From Catenovulum sediminis (GTDB lineage Bacteria > Pseudomonadota > Gammaproteobacteria > Enterobacterales > Alteromonadaceae), in NCBI RefSeq assembly GCF_040270295.1, contig NZ_JBELOE010000076.1: a stretch of 64,000 bases of DNA. The stretch is one strand, 5' to 3'. This document shows, piece after piece, positions 55,871 through 64,000 of this stretch. The number at the start of each line of letters is the position of its first letter. The first letter of the stretch is position 1. A program made the translations under genes and the position numbers. Under the pieces are notes generated by a model, which was not told the origin of the DNA, ran no database searches, and saw only the letters and a list, made by a program, of their open reading frames with translations.

Positions 55871-56740
55871 ATGACAACTGTACTGCAAGAATTGGTTGAC
55901 CTAATGGCACTTGAACGTATTGAACAGGGTATTTACCGAGGTCAGTCACAAGATTTAGGTTTTGGTGCAGTTTTTGGCGGACAAGTGTTAGGCCAAGCTC
56001 TGTCGGCCACCCAACAAACAGTCGATAATGAACGTTATATCCATTCTTTTCATTCCTATTTCTTGCGCCCGGGGGATGTAGCTAACCCGATTATTTATAA
56101 AGTTGATGTGATTCGAGATGGGCGCAGTTTTTGTACTCGACGAGTTGAAGCTATCCAACATGGCAAACCCATTTTTTACCTGACGGCCTCATTTCAAAAA
56201 GCTGAAACGGGCTTTGATCATCAAACTAAAATGCCAAATGTAAAAGGCCCTGAGGGTCTGGCTTCAGAATTAGAGTTTGCCAGAGCCTACCAAGATCAAA
56301 TTCCTATCTCGATTCGTGAAAAGTTTATTTGCGATAAACCAATCGAAATTCGCCCTGTGGAGCTCTTAAACCCATTAAAACCAGAACCTGCCCCACCACA
56401 CCGGCATATTTGGTTAAAAGCAAATGGTAGTTTGCCAACGCAAAATGTGGTGCATAAATACTTATTAGCTTATGCGTCAGACTTCAATTTTTTAGTCACT
56501 GCACTGCAGCCACATGGACGCACATTTATGGATCCGGGCTTGCAGGTCGCGACGATTGACCACTCAATGTGGTTTCATCGCCCATTTAACTTTGATGACT
56601 GGTTGTTATACCAAATTGACAGCCCTTCTGCTTCAGGCGCCAGAGGTCTAGTGCGAGGCCAAATATTCGATCGTCAAGGTAATTTAGTTGCCTCTTGCGC
56701 TCAGGAAGGGGTTATGCGCGATAAGCCCACGCCCCTTTAA
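55871..56740 (+). CDS. tesB: Acyl-CoA thioesterase II
   Basis: 289 residues (E. coli TesB 286). Double hot-dog fold with the N-terminal GQVLGQALSATQQTV and SFHSYFLRPGD. The catalytic Asp/Thr/Gln set corresponds to ASDFNFLVTALQPHG, ATIDHSMWFHRPF and VASCAQEGVMR. Hydrolyses medium- and long-chain acyl-CoA, complementing the beta-oxidation genes fadBA in the same window. Start ATG with GGGAGG 6-11 bases upstream. Confidence 0.95.
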   Translation: MTTVLQELVDLMALERIEQGIYRGQSQDLGFGAVFGGQVLGQALSATQQTVDNERYIHSFHSYFLRPGDVANPIIYKVDVIRDGRSFCTRRVEAIQHGKPIFYLTASFQKAETGFDHQTKMPNVKGPEGLASELEFARAYQDQIPISIREKFICDKPIEIRPVELLNPLKPEPAPPHRHIWLKANGSLPTQNVVHKYLLAYASDFNFLVTALQPHGRTFMDPGLQVATIDHSMWFHRPFNFDDWLLYQIDSPSASGARGLVRGQIFDRQGNLVASCAQEGVMRDKPTPL

Positions 56741-56774
56741 ACACAAAGCTGTTACTGGCTACAAAACTACTGGC

Positions 56775-58442
56775 TCAAAAACGCTTTTCCGGTGGCAGGT
56801 ATCCCGGTATGTTGTTCACATCAATTTCATCTATTTGCTCGGGGCTTAAAAACTGCTGAGCAAATAGCTCGTACACTTTGTAATCCACAAAAATATCAAA
56901 TAAGTCAGGGTCAATATGATTATCTTTTTTCATAAAACCTAATATTTTCAAGCATTGACTTAAGGTTTTAGCGGGTTTATAAGGCCGATCTGTTGCCGTC
57001 AGTGCTTCAAATATATCCGCGATTGCCATCATACGTGCAGGTACAGACATCTGTTCTCGTGTCAGTTTTCGAGGATAGCCTGTGCCATCCATTTTTTCGT
57101 GATGCCCCCCAGCATATTCTGGTACATTTTTTAAATGTCTTGGAAACGGCAGGGCTTCTAACATTTCTATAGTAATTTCAATATGTTTATTAATGATACG
57201 TCTTTCTTCATCATTTAATGTACCGCGCGCAATTTTTAAATTTGATACTTCGTCGTCTGTTAATAACGGCTGAATTCGACCATTAATGTTTAATTCCGCA
57301 CGCTTCGCAATTTCTTCAACTCTGGCCTGATCTTCCGGTGTCATAAACTCACCACCAATATTGGCTTTTTTAAGAAACGCGAAATCAGATTCTAGTTTTT
57401 CAATTTTTTGGTTCAATTCACTTTGCAACACATTCACCCGATCCATTGCACCGGCTTTCGCTGCTTCTATCTGTTTATCCTGGTATTCAAGCTGCAGATC
57501 TCTTCGATAAATTTCAAAGCGCGCTTCAACTAAATGAATCCGATCGGCTATTGTTTCAAGTTTGGTCGCTTTGTCCATCACATATTCAGGCGTGCCAACT
57601 TTACCGCAATCGTGCAACCAAGCTGCGATATTTAACTCATACATGTCCGCTTCTGACAACGCAAACTCTGCCAACGGTCCTTTTGTATTTTCGTTAACCG
57701 CTTTCGCCAATAGCATGGTAATTTCAGGTACGCGCCGGCAATGACCACCTGTGTAGGGTGATTTTTCATCAATTGCTTTTGCGATTAATTTTGTAAATGA
57801 TTGAAAGAGCGTCTGCATATCATCAATCAATTGACGGTTTGTCAGTGCAACGGCTGCTTGTGAGGCTAATGAAACCACTAATCGCTGAATTTCTGGCGAA
57901 AAAGGAATAACCGAAAGACTACCATCGGGATTTTTTCGCTGGGCGTTGATCAGTTGCAAAACACCATTTAACCGCCCTTCGTGGTTTTTCATTGGAATGG
58001 TTAAAACAGACTGTGTTCGATAGCCAATTTTTTTGTCCATTTCTCGGGCTGCTGTCATATCAAAACCATCAAATGGCTGATATGCGTCCGGAATATTAAC
58101 GACAATATCTTTATTGGCAGCAAAAGCGACTAAAGCATTCAGATTAGGTTTATTTTCAACGGTCAGTGGAATGACAGGAAAGGGTATTGTTTTACCACTC
58201 GACCCTCCCATGTACATATCAAGGGTATGGTTAACAAGTGTTTCAAACTTAAGTTCATTGTTTTCTGTGACAGAATAAATCGTCCCACCGTCAGCATGCG
58301 TCAAATCCTGCGCAGCAAGCAAGATTTGCTCAAGTAACTTGGTCGTATCTTTCTCAGATGACAAAGCTACCCCGACGTTAATCAGGTGTTCAACTTGTTC
58401 ATGCAGATCTTTTTGGATTACGTCCTGGATTGCTCCGCTCAT
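56775..58442 (-). CDS. GAF-HD-GYP c-di-GMP phosphodiesterase-like protein
   Basis: 555 residues. A GAF sensory domain lies at about 30-205 (DGGTIYSVTENNELKFETLV, then QSVLTIPMKNHEGRLNGVLQ). The HD-GYP domain begins about 215: H277-D278 in WLHDCGKVGTPEYV, HHE at 447-449, and GYP at 455-457 in HHEKMDGTGYP. The spacing between HD and HHE is about 170 residues, roughly 100 more than usual, owing to a charged helical insertion at about 300-410. Expected to degrade c-di-GMP. It starts 43 bases after the cyclase gene stop and may be co-transcribed with it. Confidence 0.9.
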   Translation of the reverse strand: MSGAIQDVIQKDLHEQVEHLINVGVALSSEKDTTKLLEQILLAAQDLTHADGGTIYSVTENNELKFETLVNHTLDMYMGGSSGKTIPFPVIPLTVENKPNLNALVAFAANKDIVVNIPDAYQPFDGFDMTAAREMDKKIGYRTQSVLTIPMKNHEGRLNGVLQLINAQRKNPDGSLSVIPFSPEIQRLVVSLASQAAVALTNRQLIDDMQTLFQSFTKLIAKAIDEKSPYTGGHCRRVPEITMLLAKAVNENTKGPLAEFALSEADMYELNIAAWLHDCGKVGTPEYVMDKATKLETIADRIHLVEARFEIYRRDLQLEYQDKQIEAAKAGAMDRVNVLQSELNQKIEKLESDFAFLKKANIGGEFMTPEDQARVEEIAKRAELNINGRIQPLLTDDEVSNLKIARGTLNDEERRIINKHIEITIEMLEALPFPRHLKNVPEYAGGHHEKMDGTGYPRKLTREQMSVPARMMAIADIFEALTATDRPYKPAKTLSQCLKILGFMKKDNHIDPDLFDIFVDYKVYELFAQQFLSPEQIDEIDVNNIPGYLPPEKRF

Positions 58443-58485
58443 GACATATTACTCACTTGTATCTTTATATTCCGCGTCAAACGGT

Positions 58486-60723
58486 CTACTTGCTCGTATG
58501 AGTATAGCTTCCATCCCAACCCTCGATGTACGATGCGTGTTTTAGTTCTTTAATTCTAGATAAATATTCGGCATAAAGCAGCCTTTGTGGATATTCTATT
58601 TGCAACTTTTTAAACTGGGTTTCCGCTTCTGCCCAATCTTGCTTCAAATACTTTCGATAGGCTGCTTCGTGCAAATCAAGCTCTTGTTGTTGTTCTGTCG
58701 ATAATTCACTCAATAGGCAGATAGGCTCAAAAATAGCTACGGCTTGGTTTTTACCTTTCACTTTGACCCTATCTATCGTGCGGTAGGCAAATTTGTCAGC
58801 TTGCATTTTAGTGCTTTCACTGACCAATAAAGCCACGCCGTAATACTTGGTCAATCCTTCAAGCCTGCTCCCTAAGTTGACGGCATCACCCAATACGGTA
58901 TAGGCTCGACGGAACTCTGATCCCATATCACCGACATTCATTTCACCCGTGTTAATTCCAATACCAATTTTTATTTCGGGCCAGTCTTCTTTTTGAAACT
59001 CTTGATTAAGAGCTGCGGTAATATGTAACATTTCAAACGAAGCAGAAATTGCGTTATGTGCGTGTCTTTCATCATCCAGTGGTGCTCCCCAAAACGCCAT
59101 AACCATGTCGCCAACATATTTATCAATCGTGCCTTTGTGATCTAAAATACATTTTGTGATCGGAGAAAAGTAACGATTCAATAATTGTTTTAATTCACTT
59201 GCCGACAGCCGTTCAGAAATTGATGTAAAACTGCGAATATCAGAAAACAACACCGACATGACCTTCCTTTCACCGTCAAATGACACCGAACTGGGATCAT
59301 TCAGCATCTTATCAATATGGGCAGGTGGCACATATTGGTCAAAAAAGCTTTTAATCACCTTTTTCTGATTACTTTCGGCCATGTACCCAATTGCTACATT
59401 GAGTATGGTTAATACCAGTATTAAGCCAATTGGCGTCACTAAAGGTAAAACTGCATCCCAATAATGCCATAAACTCATATTTAACACGATAGTTACGGCT
59501 AAAATTAATGTTCCACCCAATGCCATTTGCACCGAACCTAATCTTGGCATAAAAATGCTGAGTAAAACACCAATAATCAATAAATAGAGTGCCACCAAAT
59601 CATCTGCTGTATCTGGACGGTATTTTAAAATATCTGGGTGCAATAGGGCCTCGGCTACATTTGCATGCACTTCCACACCTGGGTATTGCAGCCCGACCGG
59701 CGTTTCCCGCAAATCAGCCAAGCCCACTGCAGATGTACCAACAAATGCTATTGCCCCCGCTAATTGTTGCGGATCGACTTTTTGTTTTAGTACATCGGTC
59801 GCCGAGATATACGGAAAGCTGCCTTTCCCGCCTCGATAGGGCACCAACACCCGTCCGTTTAAATCTGTCGCAATACGCTGTTTATTAAGCATGATAGCGG
59901 TTATGTTGTTCTGTTTACCATGTGGTTCAGTCACCACTGTTATCTGCTCTTCAAACAAGTAAGCGCGGACAGCTTCTAATGCCAATGAAGCATATAGTTG
60001 GTTCTTGTGTCGCATCACCAAAGCCGCTCGACGAATGGAGCCATCATCATCCGGTGTTGAATTCATAAATCCTTGGCTGATAATAAAGCCGCTCTCGAGG
60101 GTTGCTTGATATAAAGTATCCGTCACACCGATAAAAGCAGGTTTAGCAATGGCAGTTACACTTTCAATCGGCACCTCTTCAACAGTGGTCACATGGCTGC
60201 CTGGCAATTGACCAGACATTGCTATCATTTGATCTTCAAATAACACCCCCAGTATGACGTCTCCTTGACTGATACTTTGTGCTAGGGTTTTATCTGCATC
60301 AAAATTTTGTTTTATCGGCGCAAGGAGTTGGCCGAGAATGTCATTCTCAGCATTGTTTTGCAGAATTGTTTCAATCGGGTTTTCTTCTGGCTCCGAGAAC
60401 ATGACGTCGAATGCGATTACTGCAACGCCTGCGGCGAATAACTTATCCACTAGCTCTGCGGTTTTACGGCGACTCCAGGGAAAGCGGCCTTCGCTTCGCA
60501 TACTTTTTTCATCAATATCAATTATGACGATATTCGTTTCCTGATGCTTTTGCCGATACGCTAATAAATAATGAAAGCGAGCGTCATACAATAAACCATC
60601 TAGCTTATTGAGCTCTTGACGCAGATCTGATGCAGGTTGAGACATTTGGATAGAAATAAACAGGCTGGTAAATAATAAACCAAGTAATACTGCCAGTTTT
60701 CTTGGTGAAATTTTAAACATCAA
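58486..60723 (-). CDS. CHASE2 adenylate cyclase, class III
   Basis: 745 residues. N-terminal membrane helix at about 9-27, periplasmic CHASE2 domain about 35-370 (IVIIDIDEKSMRSEGRFPWS, AFDVMFSEPEENP, FVGTSAVGLADLRETPVG). Three membrane helices follow (about 376-448). A class III cyclase domain begins about 485, with metal aspartates D495 (FSDIRSFTS) and D539 (KYVGDMVMAFWGAP) and substrate-specifying K535. The adenine-type lysine supports ATP as substrate. It would make cAMP in response to an external signal, possibly sensed by Crp. Overlaps the metallo-beta-lactamase-fold gene by 4 bases. Confidence 0.92.
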   Translation of the reverse strand: MMFKISPRKLAVLLGLLFTSLFISIQMSQPASDLRQELNKLDGLLYDARFHYLLAYRQKHQETNIVIIDIDEKSMRSEGRFPWSRRKTAELVDKLFAAGVAVIAFDVMFSEPEENPIETILQNNAENDILGQLLAPIKQNFDADKTLAQSISQGDVILGVLFEDQMIAMSGQLPGSHVTTVEEVPIESVTAIAKPAFIGVTDTLYQATLESGFIISQGFMNSTPDDDGSIRRAALVMRHKNQLYASLALEAVRAYLFEEQITVVTEPHGKQNNITAIMLNKQRIATDLNGRVLVPYRGGKGSFPYISATDVLKQKVDPQQLAGAIAFVGTSAVGLADLRETPVGLQYPGVEVHANVAEALLHPDILKYRPDTADDLVALYLLIIGVLLSIFMPRLGSVQMALGGTLILAVTIVLNMSLWHYWDAVLPLVTPIGLILVLTILNVAIGYMAESNQKKVIKSFFDQYVPPAHIDKMLNDPSSVSFDGERKVMSVLFSDIRSFTSISERLSASELKQLLNRYFSPITKCILDHKGTIDKYVGDMVMAFWGAPLDDERHAHNAISASFEMLHITAALNQEFQKEDWPEIKIGIGINTGEMNVGDMGSEFRRAYTVLGDAVNLGSRLEGLTKYYGVALLVSESTKMQADKFAYRTIDRVKVKGKNQAVAIFEPICLLSELSTEQQQELDLHEAAYRKYLKQDWAEAETQFKKLQIEYPQRLLYAEYLSRIKELKHASYIEGWDGSYTHTSK

Positions 60724-61574
60724 TTAACGTCATCACCACTCAAGTGTATTAACTGACCTTCAAACGAAGCGAAAATCTCTGTTTTAGCGCCCTTACGTTG
60801 CAAAATCCCGTGTATATGTTCAACCTGTCGATCAATATCTTCATCGGTGCGGGTATAATCATGACTATACAAAGCGCATTTTTTAACATTAGCTTTAACC
60901 GCTAATTCAACCGCTTGGTCCACTAAACTATGCCCCCATCCGTGTTTGTAAGGCATATCTTTATCAATATATTGTGCATCATGAACCAGCAAATCAGCAT
61001 CTTGAATAAACTGAATCCACTCTTCAAAACTGGTTGTCACCTTGTATGGCGGGAATAACTCATTATCTGTCACATAGGCTAATTTAAAACCGTCCTCTTC
61101 AATAACATAAGCACTACCACCGCCGGGATGATTTAATCCTTTACGCGAAATTGTTGCACTACCTAATTGCCACGATGTCTGCTGCTCATATAATTTCAGT
61201 TCAACATTTGCGTTTAAATCGTCGGCATCAATCGGAAACCATGTGCCTGACATTTGTCGCAAAATGGCATCATCTTCTCTAGGTAACGTGGTACCCGGTG
61301 TAATTAACAAGTCCCGATTTGTCTGATGCGCGGGTGTGAAAAACGGAAATCCTTGAATATGATCCCAATGATTGTGTGTCAACAATAAATGGATAGGTGT
61401 TCCTTTAGCTAAAAGCTCATCGCCCAGTTTTACTATCCCTGTTCCCGCATCCAAGATTATATCTGTGCCGTCTTCCAATTCAACGTGTACACAGGCAGTA
61501 TTACCTCCATACTTAGAAAACTCCTTTCCCGCGGCGGGCATTGATCCTCTGACACCATAAAATTTAATCCACAT
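60720..61574 (-). CDS. Metallo-beta-lactamase-fold hydrolase
   Basis: 284 residues with an intact two-metal site: H67, H69, D71 and H72 in LTHNHWDHIQGFPFF. Further ligands are H in GLNHPGGG, D in YVTDNE and H in LYSHDYTRTD. It starts WIKFYGVRGSMPAAGKEFSK and continues YGGNTACVHVE, the start shared with class-II phosphodiesterase-like and PhnP/RNase Z-like proteins. Translationally coupled to the adenylate cyclase (ATGA-type overlap), so a cyclic-nucleotide phosphodiesterase is a reasonable guess, but not proven from sequence. Confidence 0.85.
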   Translation of the reverse strand: MWIKFYGVRGSMPAAGKEFSKYGGNTACVHVELEDGTDIILDAGTGIVKLGDELLAKGTPIHLLLTHNHWDHIQGFPFFTPAHQTNRDLLITPGTTLPREDDAILRQMSGTWFPIDADDLNANVELKLYEQQTSWQLGSATISRKGLNHPGGGSAYVIEEDGFKLAYVTDNELFPPYKVTTSFEEWIQFIQDADLLVHDAQYIDKDMPYKHGWGHSLVDQAVELAVKANVKKCALYSHDYTRTDEDIDRQVEHIHGILQRKGAKTEIFASFEGQLIHLSGDDVN

Positions 61575-61642
61575 CTATTCACACCTTTATTTTTCTGCTG
61601 ACTATAGTCTAGTGCAGCTTGCCGCGAAACGTTAAATAATCA

Positions 61643-62935
61643 TTACAATTCATTTGTGTCTCTGAGTTCAAACTCACCACCTGCGCTTACTTGTGGATTT
61701 TCGACTTCCTGCAATGAAATTTCGCCTTTAATCACATCCGATGCAGAGAAAGCACCTGTTATCTGGCCTTCTGCTAATTCATCTCCGTGTGAAGCAAAGT
61801 TAACACCTAGCTCCAATTCAGCCTGTCGAATTGCACCATTAAATCGTGCATACCATTCACCGCTCTGATCAGCAAAAGACAAAAAACCCTCTTCAACCGT
61901 TTGCTGATCAAAGTTTACTTGTAAGCCCATGGTTGCACTGGTAACCTCTCCAACACCTTGGAATGCATGTTCTGTCAGCTCAAATTGAGCAATCCCAACT
62001 CTATCCGCTATCGGATTGACATTCACAATACCTTGTTCAATATCTTGTTCGTTCGCCTGTTCTGTAGGATTGGTCATATCGATTTCAGGCACTAAGTCTA
62101 CTTCAACTAAAACACTTTTCTCTTGTGACTCAGATATACTGATCTGAGTATTTTCATCAATTTGCACGACCGTTGGGGCATCGCTAATACCTGAATTTTC
62201 CTTGATTGGGGAAGCCGGCGTATTATCCGCTTGTTGTGATTTGACTTCTGATGCTCCAGACTCTGATGAATCCTCCTGTTGTGAATCTTTCTCTTCTGTT
62301 CCCCCCGGCCCCGTCGTATGTCCCTCTTGAAAAACAGCAGGCGGGGCTAACAAGCCAATAACCTTGCCGCCAGGTTGAATCATCGCATAGTTGTAAGCAG
62401 CACCAGCACCAAATGATAGCAACTCATCACTACCGTCAGTCTCAACGGTTAAATCAATCGCGCCGTCCCAAACCGCAATAAATAAATTACCGTCTAGCAA
62501 TTCAACTTCATAATGTGTACCCCGAATACCAATACTACCGACAGGGGTATTTAACTGATACTGGCCATTCTGATCTTTTATTTTTCCGCTGATCGTTCTG
62601 ATGCCGCCAGAAATTAAATTCATAACCGCTGAGCCAGTATCTGTCACCGGATCATATTGGTAAGATGAAATGATGAGTTCTGTATTTGCCTGTACCGCCA
62701 GTAGGCCGCCATCAGACATTTTAAATTGAGCCTTGCTGTTTTCGCCCGTTATAACAGTATCAACCTGGTATACTGGGGCTCTTCGATTGAGTTTTCGCAC
62801 TTGCCCTTGAGAAGACGCATCTACCTGACCGCTTGCAACCAGAGTCCGACCAGCAAGCTCTTGCGCCACATTCACGCAGGAAAACATGACACTCACCGCG
62901 ATAATTCCAAGTTTAGCAATTCGAATCATATTCAT
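61643..62935 (-). CDS. FecR-domain periplasmic protein
   Basis: 430 residues. The signal peptide ends NVAQ or nearby. A FecR domain lies at about 45-170 (APVYQVDTVITGENSKAQFK, QYQLNTPVGSIGIRGTHYEV). A long Ser/Glu/Asp-rich, low-complexity region (about 200-290) and a C-terminal beta domain (about 310-430) follow. This is not the FecR of iron regulation, since no TonB receptor or sigma factor is near. Similar FecR proteins occur beside CHASE2 cyclases and TPR barrel proteins, as here. Confidence 0.82.
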   Translation of the reverse strand: MNMIRIAKLGIIAVSVMFSCVNVAQELAGRTLVASGQVDASSQGQVRKLNRRAPVYQVDTVITGENSKAQFKMSDGGLLAVQANTELIISSYQYDPVTDTGSAVMNLISGGIRTISGKIKDQNGQYQLNTPVGSIGIRGTHYEVELLDGNLFIAVWDGAIDLTVETDGSDELLSFGAGAAYNYAMIQPGGKVIGLLAPPAVFQEGHTTGPGGTEEKDSQQEDSSESGASEVKSQQADNTPASPIKENSGISDAPTVVQIDENTQISISESQEKSVLVEVDLVPEIDMTNPTEQANEQDIEQGIVNVNPIADRVGIAQFELTEHAFQGVGEVTSATMGLQVNFDQQTVEEGFLSFADQSGEWYARFNGAIRQAELELGVNFASHGDELAEGQITGAFSASDVIKGEISLQEVENPQVSAGGEFELRDTNEL

Positions 62936-62947
62936 AATAATGCCCTT

Positions 62948-64000
62948 TTAAAACGTATACCTGACACCAGTAGAAATCAGGTTACGATTAAAACTGTAAA
63001 AAAATTGATTACTGTTCTTGCGACTGATGCGAGCTTGTGTTTGCCAGCTCCAACGAGCACTGAGTAGGTAATCAAAGGCAATGTTGTAGACTTGACTATG
63101 ATCGCTTCGTTTCTCTTTAAACAAGGGCGAAAAGCCATCTGTATCTAATACCGTCATGTTATCAAACTGATGTTTAGCATGTTGGTAGCGCCAAGCAAAA
63201 CTCAATATTCCCCAGTCTGCAATGGGTTGCAACCAGCTTAAACCGATACCAGTAACATCTCGCTCGTAATGCTGTGAACTTTCATTTAATTGATCGACAT
63301 TTTCATCGCGATATGAGGCATGTATTGAAAATTTTCCAAAATCCAATAAGTAGCTGTACTGAGCTTTTAACATGCTACTGTTCAAATCTAAGTTGTCTGT
63401 CAACTGGTTATCTGTTATTGAATAATTTGCACTTAGAATGAAGTTTTGTGTATTCGAAATTTCAAAATCTATGGAAGCGAGTGCCGCATAAAGATTTTGA
63501 TATACTTCACTTCCAAACCAGAACTTTTGATAAAAGCCACTGGTTTTAATTTGCGCAGCCCCTATTTTGTGCTGATAACCGAGCATAAAATCCATATTTG
63601 CTTTTTCTAAATCTTTTAAGTCACTGTAGAAAGTCTTACCGGCAGCCAGATGTGTGTATAGCGCATTATGTTTAGACAATGGATATTCGTATTTAAGCCG
63701 GGCATTAAGCCGCTGCATCGAATCAGCGGCTTCAGGAAATTGAAACTCTCTCAAAATCCCTTGAATCGGAATTTCGTACATTTCATCACCTAACCCAGAA
63801 TTAACGTTTGAATCATACCCAACACTGGCAGAGAGTAAACCAGACCAATTGGGTTCTAGATTATTCTTAAGGTTATTTAAGTGCTTTATGTATTCATCAA
63901 CTTTAAGGCTTGTCGCTGTATCTGGGTTTAAGCTCAACACATGATTAAACTCTGCTCGAGCGGCTTCATAGTTGCCTATTTCATAATAGGCGACTGCGAG
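62948..64000 (-). CDS. TPR plus outer-membrane barrel protein, 5' end outside the window
   Basis: Partial gene, at least 350 codons. The frame stays open to the last base: the segment from 64000 reads LAVAYYEIGNYEAARAEFNH and then VLSLNPD, a TPR motif, so the GTG at 63940 is not the true start. After a linker (LKNNLEPNWSGLLSASVGYD) comes a barrel of about 14 strands ending FNRNLISTGVRYTF with terminal Phe. The same TPR-barrel layout, often called surface lipoprotein assembly modifier-like, is found in outer-membrane proteins. Followed 12 bases later by the FecR gene. Confidence 0.8.
   Translation of the reverse strand, partial: LAVAYYEIGNYEAARAEFNHVLSLNPDTATSLKVDEYIKHLNNLKNNLEPNWSGLLSASVGYDSNVNSGLGDEMYEIPIQGILREFQFPEAADSMQRLNARLKYEYPLSKHNALYTHLAAGKTFYSDLKDLEKANMDFMLGYQHKIGAAQIKTSGFYQKFWFGSEVYQNLYAALASIDFEISNTQNFILSANYSITDNQLTDNLDLNSSMLKAQYSYLLDFGKFSIHASYRDENVDQLNESSQHYERDVTGIGLSWLQPIADWGILSFAWRYQHAKHQFDNMTVLDTDGFSPLFKEKRSDHSQVYNIAFDYLLSARWSWQTQARISRKNSNQFFYSFNRNLISTGVRYTF

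Noticed and set aside
61643..62935. FecR of an iron-responsive sigma system
   Set aside because: No ECF sigma factor or TonB receptor adjoins, and the protein has a secretory signal and a long acidic linker.

Overview
The window reads as chromosomal DNA of a marine gammaproteobacterium of the Alteromonadales type. The evidence is a base composition of roughly 40% GC, a dense gene layout, and core genes and gene orders typical of that group: mreBCD-maf-rng-yhdP-nitrilase-tldD, ftsY-ftsE-ftsX beside rsmD, fadBA under a PsrA-type operator, crp, and a TIGR04219 outer-membrane protein. I cannot name the genus from the sequence alone. I saw no tRNA, rRNA or CRISPR array, and no gene-free stretch above 300 bases.

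Layout. Bases 1-1158 hold one end of an ISAs1-family insertion sequence. Its transposase runs off the left edge and its terminal repeat lies in the 3' end of a periplasmic binding-protein gene (1138-2067). An outer-membrane barrel gene and two small hypothetical genes follow, then a secreted GH13 amylase-like lipoprotein, pyrC, and an RND pump with its adaptor (to 11963). From 12154 to 24835 the minus strand carries the cell-shape and envelope block: slt, then mreB, mreC, mreD, maf, rng, yhdP, a nitrilase-family gene and tldD, tightly spaced. fadBA (25016-28343) is divergent from slt. Bases 29465-42549 hold eleven minus-strand genes that overlap or lie at most 15 bases apart. crp, an MscS channel, a DUF481 protein, ftsX/ftsE/ftsY and rsmD follow. 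The right part (49090-64000) is rich in signalling and envelope genes: a PAS chemoreceptor-like protein, a DUF389 protein, a cold-shock protein, YqhA, a Nudix hydrolase, a GGDEF protein, TesB, a GAF-HD-GYP protein, a CHASE2 adenylate cyclase overlapping a metallo-beta-lactamase-fold gene, a FecR-domain protein, and a TPR/barrel protein cut by the right edge.

The most unusual region is the eleven-gene operon. It encodes two LPP20-type proteins that also share a C-terminal domain, an MltC-like lytic transglycosylase without a lipobox, two TPR proteins, a complete Mla-like set (MlaE-type permease, MlaF-type ATPase, MCE protein), a FlgT-like protein, a TPR-CsgG lipoprotein, and a CsgG/TolB-like protein with eight fibronectin type III domains. 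The MlaF-type subunit has lost the Walker A lysine, the Q-loop glutamine, the signature motif and the switch histidine. The gene content suggests a trans-envelope machine combining H-ring/CsgG-type outer-membrane parts, peptidoglycan cutting and an MCE bridge. This function is inference; the domain content and the operon layout are seen directly.
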